A stretch of 64,000 bases of DNA from Microdochium bolleyi (taxonomy: Eukaryota; Ascomycota; Sordariomycetes; Xylariales; Microdochiaceae), in assembly GCA_001566295.1 (NCBI GenBank), contig KQ964245.1, positions 2,795,524-2,859,523 on the forward strand. Direction: 5' to 3'. The notes beneath the pieces are model-generated. The model made no database searches. It was not told the origin of the DNA and saw only the letters and a program-made list of their open reading frames with translations. The translations under genes and the position numbers were made by a program. Shown piece after piece: positions 12,437 through 23,602 of the stretch; positions within the stretch are counted from its first letter, which is position 1; each line of letters starts with the position of its first letter.

Positions 12437-13058
12437 CTTGAATGCGCAGTAGCGATCGGGGAGGCCAATGGCGCAATATGTTGCGAAAGGTTGCGTGTAG
12501 CAATAAGCTGAGGCTCGTGACTACGTTGTCACGGGGCTGGTCGAATTGGCGGTTGTGGCCTGGTGCGGTTTGTAGAACGAGGTTGTGATCACGATCGACG
12601 GACGCCAATGGAGACGCGCCGAGTGGAAACTACCTGAAGGCACGTACGGAACAGTTGGAGCTCCTCTCCAGGGACCTGACCGCGACCTTGAAGTGGAGCG
12701 GCGTTGGGGCGGGAGAGACGGCCATCCCCCACAACAGGGGCCAAGACAATGGATTGCGATAAGCAGTGCTGATTACCTCAGCGGTCTGTCCCGCTTGTGG
12801 CGCTCACAGTTGGGGCTCATCCTGTGGCTGGTGGCTTGCGACAGAAAAAGCTTTGGCCACCTGGCCGGCTCCACCCAGCGCTGCACGTTTCTGTTTTTCG
12901 CTAGGGTCCGACACACAAACCAGCACCCGCACCCAAGAAAAAATACATGGAATTTCTGGGTGGTGTCATTGCACTTGCGCCTTGAACTCTCTCACACCAA
13001 AGAATCTGCGGATACCAACCACCACACAACAACCCGAGTTACGACTAGGCCGACACCA
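12437..13058. promoter_or_regulatory. Shared upstream region of RRM gene and RPL2
   Basis: This 622-bp head-to-head interval must hold both promoters. The RPL2-proximal 150 bp is A/C-rich (CACACAAACCAGCACC near 12912), typical of a highly expressed fungal gene leader. No transcription factor site was proven. Confidence 0.4.
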
Positions 13059-14273
13059 TGGGTCGCGTGGTATGTTCCCGACGACCCTTCGACGACTGCG
13101 ATTTCGAAATGCCCTGTGCGCTTCCGATACTGATTCCTGCCGTCTCTGTAGATTCGTAACCAGAGAAAGGGTAACGGCGGTATCTTCAGTAAGTCACACC
13201 CGGTCGCCTTTCCATTACTGCGCAGCATCTCCGCGATCCGCAACAGTCTCGGCATCGACGGCGTTTCAGACAGGCACTAGGAGCACGGGTTGGCAAAACG
13301 TACAGCAAGAGAAGGTTTCCATGGCAAGCAGGGCGTGTGCATTGGGGGAAAGAGGAACACCGAAGAGACTGTGCGGCATCGCTGGACGACCTGCACGACC
13401 ACACACAATTAAGCACAGCGCGACTTACAATTGTTGCTTTCTAGCCGCCAACACCCGCCTGCGCAAGGCCCCCGCCAAGTTCCGGACTCTCGACTACGCC
13501 GAGCGTCATGGATACATCCGTGGTGTGATCAAGCAGATCGTCCACGAGCCTGGCCGTGGCGCTCCCCTCGCCAAGGTCTCCTTCCGCGACCCCTACAAGT
13601 TCAAGCAGCACACCGAGACCTTCATCGCCAACGAGGGCATGTACACCGGCCAGTTCATCTACGCCGGCAAGAACGCCGCCCTCACCGTCGGCAACGTCCT
13701 TCCCCTCGGCTCCATGCCTGAGGGTACCGTCGTCTCCAACGTCGAGGAGCACGCTGGTGACCGTGGTGTCCTCGGCCGCACCTCCGGCAACTACATCACT
13801 GTTGTCGGCCACAACCCCGACGAGGGCAAGACCCGCATTAAGCTTCCGTCCGGTGCCAAGAAGGTCGTCCCTAGCAGCGCCCGTGGTATGATCGGTATCG
13901 TTGCCGGTGGTGGTCGTACCGACAAGCCTTTGCTCAAGGCTTCGCGCGCCAAGCACAAGTTCGCTGTCAAGCGCAACAGCTGGCCCAAGACTCGTGGTGT
14001 TGCCATGAACCCCGTCGATCACCCTCACGGTGGTGTAAGTTATAGCCCTACCCCAAATCACATGCAAGGCGGAATCGAGGATGATGTGGACGCGCACGAT
14101 GACGTCGAATCCAAGAGACAATCACATGCTGACACTTTGACTCACAGGGTAACCACCAACATATCGGTAAAGCCTCTACCATTTCGAGATATGCTGCGCA
14201 GGGTCAGAAGGCGGGTCTCATCGCTGCTAGACGGACAGGTCTGCTGCGTGGTACCCAGAAGACGAAGGAGTAA
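13059..14273 (+). CDS. RPL2: Cytosolic large-subunit ribosomal protein uL2 (RPL2)
   Basis: Four exons (13059-13070, 13152-13188, 13445-14034, 14148-14273) yield 254 aa, the usual eukaryotic uL2 size. The first exon is only 12 nt (MGRV). Exons 2-3 join as IRNQRKGNGGIF-TANTRLRKAP, and exons 3-4 as HPHGG-GNHQHIGKAST. The conserved uL2 core with the peptidyl-transferase-proximal histidine (NPVDHPHGG) is intact. The protein sits near the catalytic centre of the 60S subunit. Intron 2 is 256 nt, several times longer than other introns in the window. Codon use is strongly C-ending in exon 3, consistent with high expression. Confidence 0.97.
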
Positions 14274-15009
14274 AAAATCGTTTGCCGTGGTCATGGTTCA
14301 TCTAGGCGGGCTGGAGTTTACTTCATTTGCACTTTGCATTACTAAGGTACTGGTGGGCTCACTACAAATAGGCTCAATGGGAAGTACCCGGTATGAATGA
14401 ATGCCTTTGTGTACATGTGTGTGTGTGTGTCCATCAACTGCAACTGCGTGTGTTTGACTGCAGAGAGGAAGGCATGACGGACTCTTATCTACTCGGGACA
14501 CGCCCGAAACACCCTTGTGCGGGACAAGGACACGTTTGCTGTCGCAGTACTCATCCCACAACGAGGTACACAGCTCCCGTGCGTACAGATAGATTGCTCT
14601 TTACGATCTGAATGTGTGCTTCGGGGTGGACTTTACTTGATAGCGGCGTGTTTGCGCCGGTCCTCCGCTCAGGTTGACACATGTGCCAAACGACAGTAGG
14701 AACACAGCATCCATGGATAGGGAGCAACGAACTAGATCAAAAGGCGAGAGAGAGTGTGTGGACCCCTGGCTCCCCGCCCCACTGCCATAAGTCTTGCAGG
14801 AGCTTCCCACCTGGCCCCTCTATCCCCCACCACCATTGAGAATTCGGTGCACATGTCTGCCGGCCAAACCCCTCTTGTCGGTGAATTGATTACATACTTA
14901 AGGACCACTGCAGCAACACGTAGTTGTGGCATTAGAGCAGCATCGTCTTCTCCTTTCCCTGTGCAACTCGCCCTTCCTTCCAGCCAACTCGCATCTATCA
15001 TCCGTCACC
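14274..15009. other. Intergenic, RPL2 3' flank and adenosine kinase promoter
   Basis: Two co-directional genes are separated by 736 bp. It contains a short TG-rich run near 14415-14431 and a C/T-rich leader before 15010. No further gene was recognised. Confidence 0.6.
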
Positions 15010-16234
15010 ATGGCCGCCTCCAAGGATTTCACCCTGCTCTGCCTCGAGAACCCCCTCCTAGGTGAGTTTTGCATGCAGCAGCCCAGCCGCTCGGCAGCTT
15101 GACAACTAACATCTCGATCGCACCGCAGATATCCAGGCTTTTGGTACACAAGAGCTTCTCGACAAGTACGAGCTCAAGGCCAACGATGCCATTCTTGCCG
15201 AAGACAAGCACAAGGGCCTCTACGAAGACCTCCTCAACAACTACGATGCCAAGCTCATTGCCGGTGGTGCTGCTCAGAACACTGCTCGCGGCGCCAGCTA
15301 CATCCTCAAGCCCAACAGCGTTGTCTACCTCGGTGGTGTTGGTGACGACAAGTACGCCGCCATTCTCCACGATGCCGTCAAGCAGGCTGGTCTTCGCGTC
15401 GAGTACCGTGTAGACCCAAAGGAGCCCACCGGCCGGTGTGGTGTTGTCATTACTGGGCACAACCGGAGCCTGTGCACTGATCTCGCGGCTGCCAACCACT
15501 ACGACCTGGACCATCTGAAGTCGCCCGAGATCTGGTCTCTGGTCAAGGGCGCCGAATACTACTACATTGGCGGCTACCACTACACAGTCTGTGTCCCTGC
15601 CATCATGACGCTCGGACAGGAGGCTGCAGACAACAACAAGGTCTTTATTGTCAACCTCAGCGCACCGTTCCTTCCTCAGTTCTTCAAGGACCCCATGGAT
15701 GAGAGCTCCAAGTTCTGGGATTACGTCATCTGCAACGAGAGCGAGGCTGCGGCCTGGGCCGAGAGCCACAACCTTGAGTCCAAGACCGACATCAAGGCCA
15801 TTGCGAAGTCCATCGCCAACTTGCCCAAGGCCAATACTTCGCGCCCTCGCACAGTCGTTGTCACCCAGGGCACTGAGCCAACTCTAGTGGCTGTGCAGGG
15901 AAATGAGCAAGTCAAGGAGTACGCTGTCCACGCCATCGCCAGTGAGCAGATCAACGACACCAACGGAGCTGGTGACGCCTTCGCGGGTGGCTTTGTTGCT
16001 GGCTTGGTCGATGGGAAGCCGCTAGAGACTGCCGTCGACATGGGTCAATGGCTCGCCAGGCTGAGCATCCAGGAATTGGGCCCCTCGTAAGTCTTGTTTC
16101 TATTCTTTCCGTGTTCACTCCGTCGGTCCTCATGCCATTTTGAAGACGATCCCTTGAAGTGCCTGCTGTGTTATGCATGCTAACTCATCAATAGATACCC
16201 TTTCCCAAAGCAGACTTACACACCATCAGCTTAA
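15010..16234 (+). CDS. ADO1: Adenosine kinase
   Basis: Three exons (15010-15061, 15129-16086, 16195-16234) encode 349 aa, the normal length for the family. It phosphorylates adenosine to AMP with ATP in purine salvage, and it clears adenosine from S-adenosylhomocysteine turnover. Visible PfkB/ribokinase features are LCLENPLLDIQ at the N-terminus, the GGAAQNTARGA substrate-binding segment, YLGGVGDDKYA, and the C-terminal DTNGAGDAFAGGF motif containing the catalytic Asp and anion hole. The last exon adds YPFPKQTYTPSA, which restores the family's C-terminal end and supports splicing at GTAAGT (16087) over reading through to TAA at 16088-16090. Confidence 0.97.
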
Positions 16235-16786
16235 TTGGTTGTCCTCCCATCATCATCACGATAATTGGGTGCAAGCCGGGCCCTCAACGGGTTGCCAGCG
16301 AGCTTCTTCAAGCTTTCACCCAACTTTGACGTTACTCAACTTTACGTAAAGGGGTTCCGGCGTTTGGTTGGACATCGTATAGCCATTCAACCAGTCTTGA
16401 GGGAAAAGTGTTTCAACAACCCAGCCAGTGCAAGGGGGGTTTTCACAATGGGTTTCGTATTGCATTAGATGACTGTATTAGATACCAGCAATTTCAAATT
16501 CCGAGGCATATTCGGTGTGCCGTGTGGAGCTGCGGTTGAGGTTTGGCACTGACAATGCTGTCAACTATGATGTCATTCGATTCTTGCCACTGTGTTGACT
16601 GTCAATTAGTGGCACGCAATAAGTTGCCAGCAGCACCCGCAATGCCAGCCAATTGTTCAACTCCCACCGAGGCAACTTGATTGATGTTTGTTACCGGTCT
16701 CACTACCCATAATTCAATTACGGGATGTCAGATTTCTATACAGTGCGTATGATACTGGCCCCTTCTCGCCCCTGTTGTGACAAACA
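16235..16786. other. Tail-to-tail intergenic region
   Basis: This is the 3' flanks of adenosine kinase and the EST1/SMG7-like gene, AT-richer than the coding flanks. Nothing further was recognised. Confidence 0.6.
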
Positions 16787-19700
16787 TCAGCTGGGCTTTG
16801 GGCCGGCACCTTCATGAGTCGGGGCTCGAGCCTGTGCGCTCCTTTTGGAATCGAAACCCATTTGTGCTGGCGGTATCATGCCAACAGGGAGACCGCTGTT
16901 CCGTATTGGGCTACTCAACTCGGTTCTTGGCACAGCTATAGCATTGGGCGTGCCAGTGAATAGGCTGCTCGGATGCGAGAAACTTATAGAGGAGGTGGGC
17001 ATCGGGGAGCCATGAATCCACGGCGATGATAGCGCGTCAAATCGGCTGACACTGCCAAAGCCGTGATTACTAGAGGCGCCACCATGCGAGATATCATTGC
17101 TGAGCGATCCGACACGTCGAGTGGGTCGATCTGGGCCAAGCGAGTGACTTGGATTGTTTCCCATGTGCGGAAGCTCTGTCTCATGCAGACCAGGAAGGCC
17201 TGAAGAGGAGTGATACATGTGCTGAGCTGCTAACACTGCATTGGACGCATTTCCTGCCACGTACGCGCCTGTTGGCGCTCGGGGCTGCAATGATGTTTCT
17301 GACCCATAGCGCATGCGTGGCGCGTTAAGCACTTCTCCTGTATCATGGAACGAAACACCATTCACAGATTGTCGAGAGGACGAGGCGCGTGAGGCTGCAG
17401 CTCCAGAACCTGGTGCAAAGTTGTGGTTTGCTGGGGACAAGCCATGTTGCGCATATAACGCTTGAGCTAGACTTTCAAGAACCGCGTTCCTAGAGCTCTC
17501 GTTTGAATCTGGTTGGTCGTCTTCCGGTGAATTCCGACTTTGTAGCGCAGTCTGGCGCGATATGGATGACATTCTTGGCCTGTCGAAGTTCGATTCGATC
17601 CCAACACGGCCGCGAACAGGGTGTCGGGTGCCCATCGATCCACCTAGACTCTCGTGTTCGTGACCACCAATCGGTGCCCGTGGACCATAATTTTGTGCGC
17701 TGTCCGATGGTTCCCGGCCAGAAGAGAGGTTTTCATTCCAGTTGGCGTTGTAGAAATTACCCCACGGCAAGTTAGGAATTGCTTTGGCGACAGGAGATGG
17801 TTGGCCAGAGGCATGCCCAAGCTGGCCAAAGACATCGTCGGCGGTGGACGAGTTCATGCCATAAGAAGTATCGCTCATGGAGGTGACCCCTTTCGACGTC
17901 CCGTCGGGTGATGGACCGAGTAGTTTGTTGACCATTTCAACCATTTCGTCGTCCTGGTTGATGTCAAGCTCACCGACAGGACCCAAAGGCCTGGCTTCCC
18001 CGACTAGGCCAAGACTTTGATCCTCGCCAGGCAATGATGTGATGTCTTGATCGTGAGGTTTCTCTGGATGGAAAGTTCCCGTGATAACAGGTGATCGTGA
18101 CGTTGGACCAGGCTCCGGCAACTCCGGCCGCTGTGCTTGGTTCGGTTGCTGCTCGGAAACGCTTTTTGGATTATTGACCTCCAACCGGTCGAGCATGTGA
18201 GACATTTCGATCTCACTGATGTACGATTCCGCCGGATGCTCATCTGTGAACACCCAACCCTCGACCTTTTGCCCGTCCGGATATCTCACGACCGTGATCG
18301 AGATTGGAAAGTGTGCACTGCCAGCAAGGAGGATGCCGCAACATACAATGTCGCGGATGCGCCAGACTGTCTCGGTATGAATGCTGTGCGCCACCCCCAC
18401 AGCCTCTTTCCGTAGCTTCCGCGTCTTGTATTTCTTAGGCGGCTGCATCTCTGCCGTTGTTCCCACCCATAGGAATAGTGGTAATTTTCGATCGTTGAGT
18501 GGCCGCAGTCCGATAGCCTCGATGTCCTCGGGCAATAAATACTGCGACTGGATGGTGCCACTGCACTGGCTGGCATACGTGTTGAGCAAGGTCAACGAAT
18601 CGGCGAGCAGGCGATACACGTCGCTAATTTGTGGTTCCAAAAAGTCGCGATACTCTACGATGTCAGATCTAACGGTGTAGATCCAGGCAATGTAAATGCG
18701 CAAGAAGCCAAGTAGCGCCGAGAACGATTCGCTGAAGATAAGAGGTGACTCTGTGGCGGCACCCGAGGCTTTTGGCGCCAGCACGGCAACGGAGTGGTTC
18801 TGGAGCTCGGTCTTGACTAGCCGCAACAGAAGAGCAATGCTACGAACGATCCAGCGCAGAAGAAATTGGCAGGTTCGGGACGCATTTGAGGTCCAGGAAT
18901 CTATCAACAAAGTTAGTGTTATGACGGAGACTTTCAGCTGAGCACATGACAGCTCGACCGACCTTTTATTTTCGCAGTCGCAATATCGTACGAGGCGAGG
19001 TTGATGAGTGCCATCTTGAGCAGAGCTGTCTCCTGGTTGTCTGTCGCCGTATACGCGCGCTCTGTTCTATGCAGGACCTCTGTCTCGAGCTCCATTTGCT
19101 GCGTGAAAGTTTCTCCTTGGAAATAAAAGCCGTGAAGGCGCACAAACCACGTCACCATAGCATCAGCAGAGCCTCGAGCCTGCGCAGGAGCAGGGTTCTG
19201 CAGACCGCGATACTCTCTCTCCAGGTTTCCGAGTCCTAATTCGTGAGGTTTTGCTACAGCAATGGCTCGATGGAAATGGTACACGATCTCGAAGTGCAGT
19301 GCATGAAGTTGGTGCAGTACAGCCATCTGATGGTGCGCGGAGCCGTTGTCAGGGTCTACGGCGTTGGCCAGTCCGTAGTAGGCCAGTGCGGTGTCGAAGC
19401 TAGACTTTGTGGATTTGTCTGAGATTTGGCACCTGTACCTTGCCAGGTCGCCGAGGTGCACGAGGCTAGTCTGGCAAGAATTGGTCACGAGCTTGCGCAA
19501 TGGGCTCGGAGGCGAAGTTTCCCGCGACGGCATATCAGTCGGCTGCACGTTCAGCCCTTGCGCCGCTTGCAGAAGCTCGGGAATGAAGAAGCGGCCAGCG
19601 AGGCGCTGTATGTAGCCACAGTAGAAGGACTGCGAGGTTTTGAGAAAATCCTTGTACATACGCTCAACCTTGCGCTTCTGAACCACCTGGCTCTGGCCCC

Positions 19701-20133
19701 CGAGACGGCCGATGACCTTGCGATACTCACCATTGACCGAGGTATGTGCCTGCCACAAGGTGTGCTCGATCTTCTTCTCGATAGCATACTCGAAATCGTG
19801 GAAGATGGCCTGCATACAAGCCAGGCGCAGTCTTGGCAGAACCCAAGCATCGCGTCAGCACGCAGCTACAATAAGGAAAAAGATCAGTGGTGGGCAGGGA
19901 CCTACTGCGACAGCGTCTGTTCGATGCTCTCGAACAGTGTCGTATAGCTCGCATTGCCACGTTCCTTTCTCAGGCTCGTGATCTGCGCATGGAGATTGGT
20001 TCGATTCTTTTGGACATCGCTGGAGCCGGATTAGCTCGATAACATGGCGCGCTGTACAGCAAGTGTGGGCAGTGGTGACGGCATACCCCGAGCTCGCGCG
20101 GGCCATGGAGCGCGCGCTGGGCCCCTCCATCAT
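16787..20133 (-). CDS. EST1/SMG7-like telomerase or NMD factor
   Basis: Four exons (20133-20087, 20019-19906, 19831-18963, 18900-16787) encode 1047 aa. Assembly gives a continuous EST1/14-3-3-like helical domain: SLRKERGNASYTTLFESIEQ, then LRLACMQAIFHDFEYAIEKK, YKDFLKTSQSFYCGYIQRL, LGDLARYR and a TPR-like YYGLANAVDPDNGSAHHQMA. The EST1 DNA/RNA-binding domain follows (TCQFLLRWIVRSIALLLR, LADSLTLLNTY). The last ~500 residues are Ser/Pro/Asn-rich and disordered, and no PIN nuclease motif is seen. EST1 recruits telomerase; SMG7/EBS1 binds phosphorylated UPF1 in nonsense-mediated decay. The sequence alone does not separate the two roles. The start is the first ATG of an ATGATG pair. The 47-nt first exon is the least certain part. 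Confidence 0.88.
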
Positions 20134-20428
20134 GGACGCGCAAGCGAAGCGGGCGGCAGGATAGGCGTGGTCGCGGATGGTGCGGCGGCGAGGCTCAGAA
20201 CTCGAGCTCGAGATCACACGAGATGAGGCTGCAGTCGCGAAGGCAAGAACAATCCATCATTCGAGAGGCGGGAAAGGGCCGGGCGGGCGCATACGAGGAC
20301 GGACGGCACGAACATTTGCATGCCGATGCGTGGGGAGATCGACGGGCAGGTCGATCAATCGATGCGGCGAATGGCCGGGCGGAAGGCGAGAGCACAAATA
20401 GGTAATGAATAGAGCTGTCGGGCGTTGC

Positions 20429-20482
20429 GACGGCGACGGCGACGGCGACGACGATGGTGACGGTGACGGTGACGGTGACGAG
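20429..20482. repeat. GAC-based hexanucleotide microsatellite
   Basis: An array of GACGGC units passes into GACGGT units, about 54 bp in total, with one GACGACGAT interruption. It lies in the upstream region of the EST1-like gene. Confidence 0.85.
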
Positions 20483-21023
20483 GTAGGCGACTTGTGGGTG
20501 GTGGTGCGGTGGTGTAGGTCCAAGAATGCGAGTCTGGCGGGAGGTGGGATGGCGACTTGGCATCGCACATGGAAAATCAGGGACCTGTGGTGAGCCACCC
20601 ACTTGTGCCGGGAGTAAGGCTCAGGTGGGCTTGACAGCTCGCTCAGCGCAGGGCCGCACCCACTCCGAGTGTCCACATCTAAGCCATCGTCGACAGGACG
20701 TGTAGACTCTTCAGTCAGCCATATGTTGAGCTCATCCTGATCCAGCGACGATCCCCAAGTATTGATCATTGCGATACTCATGACCTGGCTGTAGGCGCGG
20801 CATCGCCTCTGGGCCGCACGCGACATTGCAGCCGAGAGCCACGAGCGCCGAGTTGAGCCCACCTGCACCTCAACGACACCGCCATCTTGACCCTGCAACG
20901 CCCAAGCACCCTCCCCCGCCATCTTGGTTTGTCTCTCGTTGTCCACGGCTGCGTCTCCAAGACCGCGTTGGCTTTCCTTCCCCTGCGAACAGTAGTCGTT
21001 TGCGTGTCCTTCATCGCGACAGT

Positions 21024-21037
21024 CCCCCCCCCCCCCC
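21024..21037. repeat. C14 homopolymer
   Basis: This is an uninterrupted run of 14 C on the + strand in the presumed leader of the ZNF511-like gene. Confidence 0.9.
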
Positions 21038-21294
21038 ATCGGACCCCTCGACAACTCCGGAGCTGCCAGCTACTACAGGCCCTCACACGCGCATGAGCCC
21101 CTTCCGAGGATTGTTGTACTGTCCTTGTGCTGGCCTTGCCTGAGCTCCGCTACGTCAGGCTTCGTCGACTCGGACGTCCGAGTCGCCAACTCGAGCAGTC
21201 AACAGCTGGTCGTCGTCCTTCTTGTTAGTGTTGCTTCATACTGAGTCACCCCCCATCCTCAACGGTCGCCACCGCTGCCCCAGTAGAGCAAAGG

Positions 21295-22153
21295 ATGAAG
21301 CGCTCACGCAGCCCCCAAAGTGAACACGATTCACCCGCGCTTCTCGCCACGGTCGACACAGCAAACCCTGCTCGCAAAATCACTAGCTTGGACAGTCCCG
21401 ACTCGTCATCCTCGGGCACTGGGGTTGAGATGCGGTGCACACTGCCTCCGCACAGAGAGCCTGTTGCCTTCCGCTCATACGGAGACTACGAGGCTCACTA
21501 CAGCAAAGAACACGTCTACAGATGTGCAGAGTGCCACAGGAACCTGCCTTCCGCCCATTACCTAGGTCTTCACTTTGAAGAGTGCCATGATCCCTTTGCT
21601 GCTGTCAAGAGGGACAAGGGCGAGCACACTGTAGGTTCAAAAGCCAAAAGACTACCATCTCACCATGGCCCGCGTTTGTCAACACATGGAGGAGTCGAGA
21701 ATGCCATGCTCCACAGATGAATGACTGGATATGCTAACGAAATGGGTGGCACAACTTCGCGTGTAGTACTCCTGCTTTGCTGAGGACTGCGACCGTAAAT
21801 GTAGGACCCCGCAGAAACGGCGCATGCATGCCATTGACAAGCACATGTTCCCCAAGAACTATTTTTTCGCCGTCACGAAAGAGGGGGTTGATGGCAGATC
21901 ATCCCTCCTCATGGGCCCTGGCTATCACCGTCGCAGGTCATCTGTCGCGAAGAGCACTGCAATAAGCTCCAGTGCAGGCAAGGAGACGGCGAAGGAGGCC
22001 AGGCACAGTAGCGAGGGCAACAGCCAAGTTTCGCACGAGCGCCCTGACTCCGAAATGGAGGATCTCGCTGGCGCCATGTCATCACTGCAATTTGTGCCAA
22101 CGAGCATAAGGTTCGGAAGGGCGGGAAAGAAAGCAGGATTTGTACGTCAATGA
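21295..22153 (+). CDS. C2H2 zinc-finger protein, ZNF511-like
   Basis: Two exons (21295-21630, 21767-22153) encode 240 aa. The Cys/His pattern comprises CTLPPHREPVAFRSYGDYEAHYSKEHVYRC in outline, then CAECHRNLPSAHYLGLHFEECH and, after the intron, CFAEDCDRKCRTPQKRRMHAIDKH, followed by MFPKNYFF. Three spaced C2H2 units with the DKHMFPKNYFF ending match the conserved eukaryotic ZNF511 group. The biochemical role of that group is poorly known; it is presumed nuclear. The intron (GTAGGT to GTGTAG) falls between finger 2 and finger 3. The tail is Ser/Glu-rich and ends in a basic FGRAGKK segment. Confidence 0.85.
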
Positions 22154-22591
22154 GCGTCGACAGAGTATATCAAGTCGGCATGCTGAGCTCGCGTTAATAT
22201 CGTGGTGTCCTCTTGGGCTGTGTTGGCTGTGTGGGAATTAGAGGAACAGAAAGTTGGGAAGTATACAGTGAATTCCCCCCTGTCCACATGCGATCCTAGA
22301 CTCTGGATTGTTGATTGTTCAAAATATTAGTGCGCACTCGCAGGTGACAAGCAAGGTATGTAGACCGATAAGGGTTCTCAGCCAAAAACCTGCTCGCTGG
22401 TTTTGAACGCAGTCATGAGCTCTACCACCAACGATGCACTCTGCTGATGCCTGAATGATCACTGCTGTTCCCCATCGCTTCGCTCAGTGCCGTGCAGCAC
22501 AATGACCAAGTATTGTGCAAACCGTGATTAACGCCGCATGAAATCATCACAAAAAGTATTGGGTATCTCGTACGTGTCCGGGCTCACCACC
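22154..22591. other. Tail-to-tail intergenic region
   Basis: This is the 3' flanks of the ZNF511-like gene and BUD31. No additional coding or RNA feature was seen. Confidence 0.6.
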
Positions 22592-23127
22592 TCAGTCGCT
22601 CGAAGCACATCCCCTACAGCCGCAGCTCGCGCACTGGATCTCTCCTTCGTCCTTCATCTGGGCCTTTGGTACCCTACATATACACGTCGACTGGAAGTTG
22701 GTCTCTTTCGTTTGAATGCAACGTAGGCAGCATAGCTAGCAAGAAACGGGGCATGGGTTAGTCCTTGTCGATTTGCAACTGTTCAAAGCGCCACTGGTGC
22801 CAAACGTGGACGAGAACATACCTTCTCGTAGCCCTGCTTTTTCCATTTCGCTATCAGCATGGCATCCGCATAGCCGTTCTTCAGGAGCCAGTCGTAAAGT
22901 TGTTTGCTGATAGCTTCCTTCTCGTAGTATAGCTCGTAGACATATCGACTGCGTTGATGGGCGATCTGAAAAATAGGCCATGTCGCCTGAGATTTGGCAA
23001 CATTATTGGTCGGTGCATTCTGGGCGTCCTTCATCTTGATGTTGAAGACTTCCAGGTCATCGCGAATGTTGTCAAAGCCTGCCGGAGGTTTCTTGCCTCG
23101 TGATGCATGTGTTCGGATCGCAGGCAT
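22592..23127 (-). CDS. BUD31: Spliceosome factor BUD31 (G10/Cwc14)
   Basis: Two exons (23127-22822, 22735-22592) give 149 aa, the standard BUD31 length. The protein begins MPAIRTHASRGKKPPAGF and carries the G10 signature around the SRYVYELYYEKEAISKQLYD segment. After a GTATGT...GCTAG intron it ends in the Cys cluster LCCLRCIQ, STCICRVPK, CASCGCRGCASSD, which forms the zinc-binding module. BUD31 is part of the NTC-related complex that stabilises the U6 and Cwc2/Prp19 core during splicing catalysis, in the nucleus. It is divergent from NDUFA6 with 475 bp between starts. Confidence 0.97.
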
Positions 23128-23602
23128 CTTGTGCAGGAGTGCGTCGAGCACTGGTCTCTGGAATATCAGTCTCCGCTTGTCCAGCAGGTGTCCAAGTGAG
23201 CCCAAGGAGCTTTACTTGGCTTTCTGGGGCCAGAGAACGTGTATGAAATGTCGTGATCGAGGCTTGACGGGGTGCTGCACTGAGGATACGAGAGTCGTGA
23301 TAGGTTTTCGTGACTTCTCCAAGACAGCCTGCAAGCTGGTTGTCTAGTGGGGGGCGAGTTGAGCACGCGTCGGAGTTCGAACAACCGCGAATTTATGCTG
23401 AGGTAATCAACCTTTCTTCCTGACGTCCTGGGGAAGGTAAGGGTGCTGACTCATCTGACTTGTCTGTAGGTTTGATTGGACCACACGCAAGGTACTGTGC
23501 CCACCAGGTCCGACGACGCCCGTTCTCGTGCCCTCGATACTAGACATGCAAAACAGCTCGTCCTGAAGCCAACAACGCAGCACAGCCATTACGCACATCA
23601 GC
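23128..23602. promoter_or_regulatory. BUD31/NDUFA6 bidirectional promoter
   Basis: This 475-bp head-to-head interval lies between BUD31 and a complex I subunit. A GATTGG (reverse CCAATC) pentamer-containing site sits near 23474-23479, a candidate HAP/NF-Y site. HAP control of respiratory genes is known in fungi; its use here is inference. Confidence 0.4.

Larger units (their letters stand above)
20134..21294. other. Divergent intergenic region with simple repeats
   Basis: This 1.16-kb interval separates the EST1-like and ZNF511-like starts. It contains a GGYGAC hexanucleotide array and a C14 run. Open frames of 100-265 codons are repeat- or composition-driven and carry no motif. Confidence 0.6.

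Noticed and set aside
14035..14147. C/D-box snoRNA in the last RPL2 intron
   Set aside because: The C-like ATGATGT deviates from consensus and the CTGA is only about 40 nt away, too short for a usual box C/D RNA; no terminal stem was found.
20257..21054. 265-codon minus-strand frame
   Set aside because: It runs through the GAC hexanucleotide array and lacks any domain; its content is repeat-driven.
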